Below, piece by piece: positions 12,428-13,192 of a DNA stretch of 13,192 nt. Both the position numbers and the translations under genes were made by a program. The notes under the pieces are model-generated. The model saw only the letters and a program-made list of their open reading frames with translations. It was not told the DNA's origin and searched no databases. The DNA lies in NCBI GenBank assembly GCA_030043505.1, contig JASHXN010000031.1, positions 1 to 13,192 on the forward strand. Direction: 5' to 3'. The stretch's first letter is position 1. Each line of letters opens with the position of its first letter. This DNA is from Thermoplasmata archaeon. GTDB taxonomy: Archaea > Thermoplasmatota > Thermoplasmata > UBA184.

Positions 12428-13192
12428 ACGGGCGGCGGAGGCGGCCGACGCCGTCCCCGGGACCCCTTCCGAGGTCGACGCGGCGATGCGGCGTCTCGGG
12501 GTCCGCCCGTCCCGGAGCTACGGGCAGTCGTTCCTCGTCGACCGGTTCGCGGCCGATGCCCTGGCGGCGCTCGCCGACGGACCGGCCGGCGCCCCCGTCT
12601 ACGAGATCGGCGGGGGGCTCGGGCTCGTGACGCGCGCCCTGCTGGAGCGGGGCCGGCGCCCGCTGACGGTCGTCGAGCGGGACCGTCGCCTGGCCGACCA
12701 CCTCGCCCGGACGTTCGGCGCGGAGGTCCGGGTCGTGCGCGCGGACGCGACGACGTTCGATTTCCCCCCGGAGGCGACGGTCGTCGGCAGCCTGCCGTTC
12801 GCGACGGGGACGACGATCGTCCTCGAGCTGCTCCGCCGGCGGGTCCGTCGGATCGCCGTGATGCTCCAGCGCGAGGTCGCGGAGCGGTTCGCGGCGAACC
12901 CCGGCGGTCGCACCTACGGCCGACCGTCGATCCTCGCGCGGCTGTACGGGGAACCGGAGCTCTGGCGGGAGGTGCCGTCGACGTCGTTCTATCCCCGTCC
13001 GAAGGTCGACGGGCGTCTGCTCGCTCACACGGCCCGGGCCGGGGCGCTGCCGGTCCGTTCGGTCCCGACCCTGGAGGACGCGGTCCGCCGGTTGTTCGCG
13101 TCCCGACGCAAGCAGCTCGGCAACCTCCTGCCGGGCCTGGCGAGCCCGGAGCGACCGGCCGCCCGCCTCGCGGCCGCGGCGGGGTGGCCGGT
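12390..13192 (+). CDS. ksgA: 16S rRNA dimethyladenosine transferase KsgA/Dim1, cut by window end
   Basis: The reading frame stays open to the last base, so the C-terminus is missing. KsgA/Dim1 dimethylates two adjacent adenosines in helix 45 of 16S rRNA during small-subunit assembly. Visible parts are LGVRPSRSYGQSFLVD, SAM motif I YEIGGGLGLVTRAL, the acidic end of strand 2 in TVVERD, motif III RADATTFDF, then VGSLPFATGTT. Further on are MLQREVAERFAANPGGRTYG, SFYPRPKVDGRL and LFASRRKQLGNLL, all typical. The catalytic motif IV, normally NLPY, reads SLPF here: the Asn is a Ser. Two starts are possible. GTG 12390 has GGAG 7 nt upstream but overlaps DUF655 by 38 bp. ATG 12486 has GAGGT 10 nt upstream and begins right at the conserved block. 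The helix PSEVDAAMRRLGVRP spanning the ATG resembles normal KsgA N-termini, which favours the longer form, weakly. Confidence 0.9.
   Translation, partial: MRTTSTGSSSRGERAAEAADAVPGTPSEVDAAMRRLGVRPSRSYGQSFLVDRFAADALAALADGPAGAPVYEIGGGLGLVTRALLERGRRPLTVVERDRRLADHLARTFGAEVRVVRADATTFDFPPEATVVGSLPFATGTTIVLELLRRRVRRIAVMLQREVAERFAANPGGRTYGRPSILARLYGEPELWREVPSTSFYPRPKVDGRLLAHTARAGALPVRSVPTLEDAVRRLFASRRKQLGNLLPGLASPERPAARLAAAAGWP

Noticed and set aside
1..13192. CRISPR array, riboswitch, insertion sequence or tandem DNA repeats
   Set aside because: None was seen: no regularly spaced repeats, no transposase, and gaps between genes are too short for a riboswitch except 34-182, which holds only the tRNA and protein promoters.

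Overview
The window is very GC-rich (about 70% by eye, not computed) and archaeal. The evidence is a canonical archaeal cluster (Pus10, ribosomal protein L21e, RNA polymerase subunit F, DUF655, KsgA/Dim1), an archaeal-type MetRS with a C-terminal tRNA-binding domain, a XerA-type recombinase, a TtuA/Ncs6-type tRNA thiolase, and archaeal TATA boxes about 25-28 bp upstream of starts. A small protein at 9527-9931 resembles DUF6015, which I associate with Thermoplasmatota. A high-GC Thermoplasmatota lineage is therefore the best guess, but it is an inference.

Layout. 1-33 (-): 5' half of a class II-like tRNA cut by the window edge, with its TATA box. 183-641 (+): an Ala/Gly/Ser/Thr-rich protein with almost no charged residues. 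667-3599 (-): MetRS followed by a PHP phosphoesterase that overlaps it by ATGA. 3703-4626 (+): FAD-dependent thymidylate synthase ThyX, divergent from MetRS. 4620-5813 (-): DAO-type FAD oxidoreductase, convergent with ThyX. 5835-6758 (-): XerA. 6857-9530 (+): a three-gene overlapping operon of tRNA thiolase, 3-hydroxyacyl-CoA dehydrogenase and PrsW-type membrane protease. 9527-9931 (-): the DUF6015-like protein. 10014-13192 (+): Pus10, L21e, RpoF, DUF655 and KsgA, with KsgA running off the end.

How the genes fit together. Most of the window concerns information processing: tRNA charging (MetRS), tRNA modification (thiolase, Pus10), rRNA modification (KsgA), ribosome and polymerase subunits (L21e, RpoF), and chromosome dimer resolution (XerA). 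Metabolic genes sit between them: dTMP synthesis, an amine or amino-acid oxidase, and a beta-oxidation-type dehydrogenase.

Promoter architecture is unusually readable. Almost every first gene of a transcription unit has an AT-rich TATA-like box centred about 25-30 bp upstream of its start codon, which implies leaderless mRNAs. Genes inside operons instead carry Shine-Dalgarno-like GGAG/GGAGG motifs or stop/start overlaps. MetRS is the exception, with a short leader and an SD. I used this rule to choose several starts. I found no CRISPR array, insertion sequence, riboswitch or clearly new defence system. The items most worth a second look are the nearly uncharged protein, the NLPY-to-SLPF change in KsgA, the apparent second partial tRNA-binding domain of MetRS, and the thiolase/dehydrogenase/protease operon.
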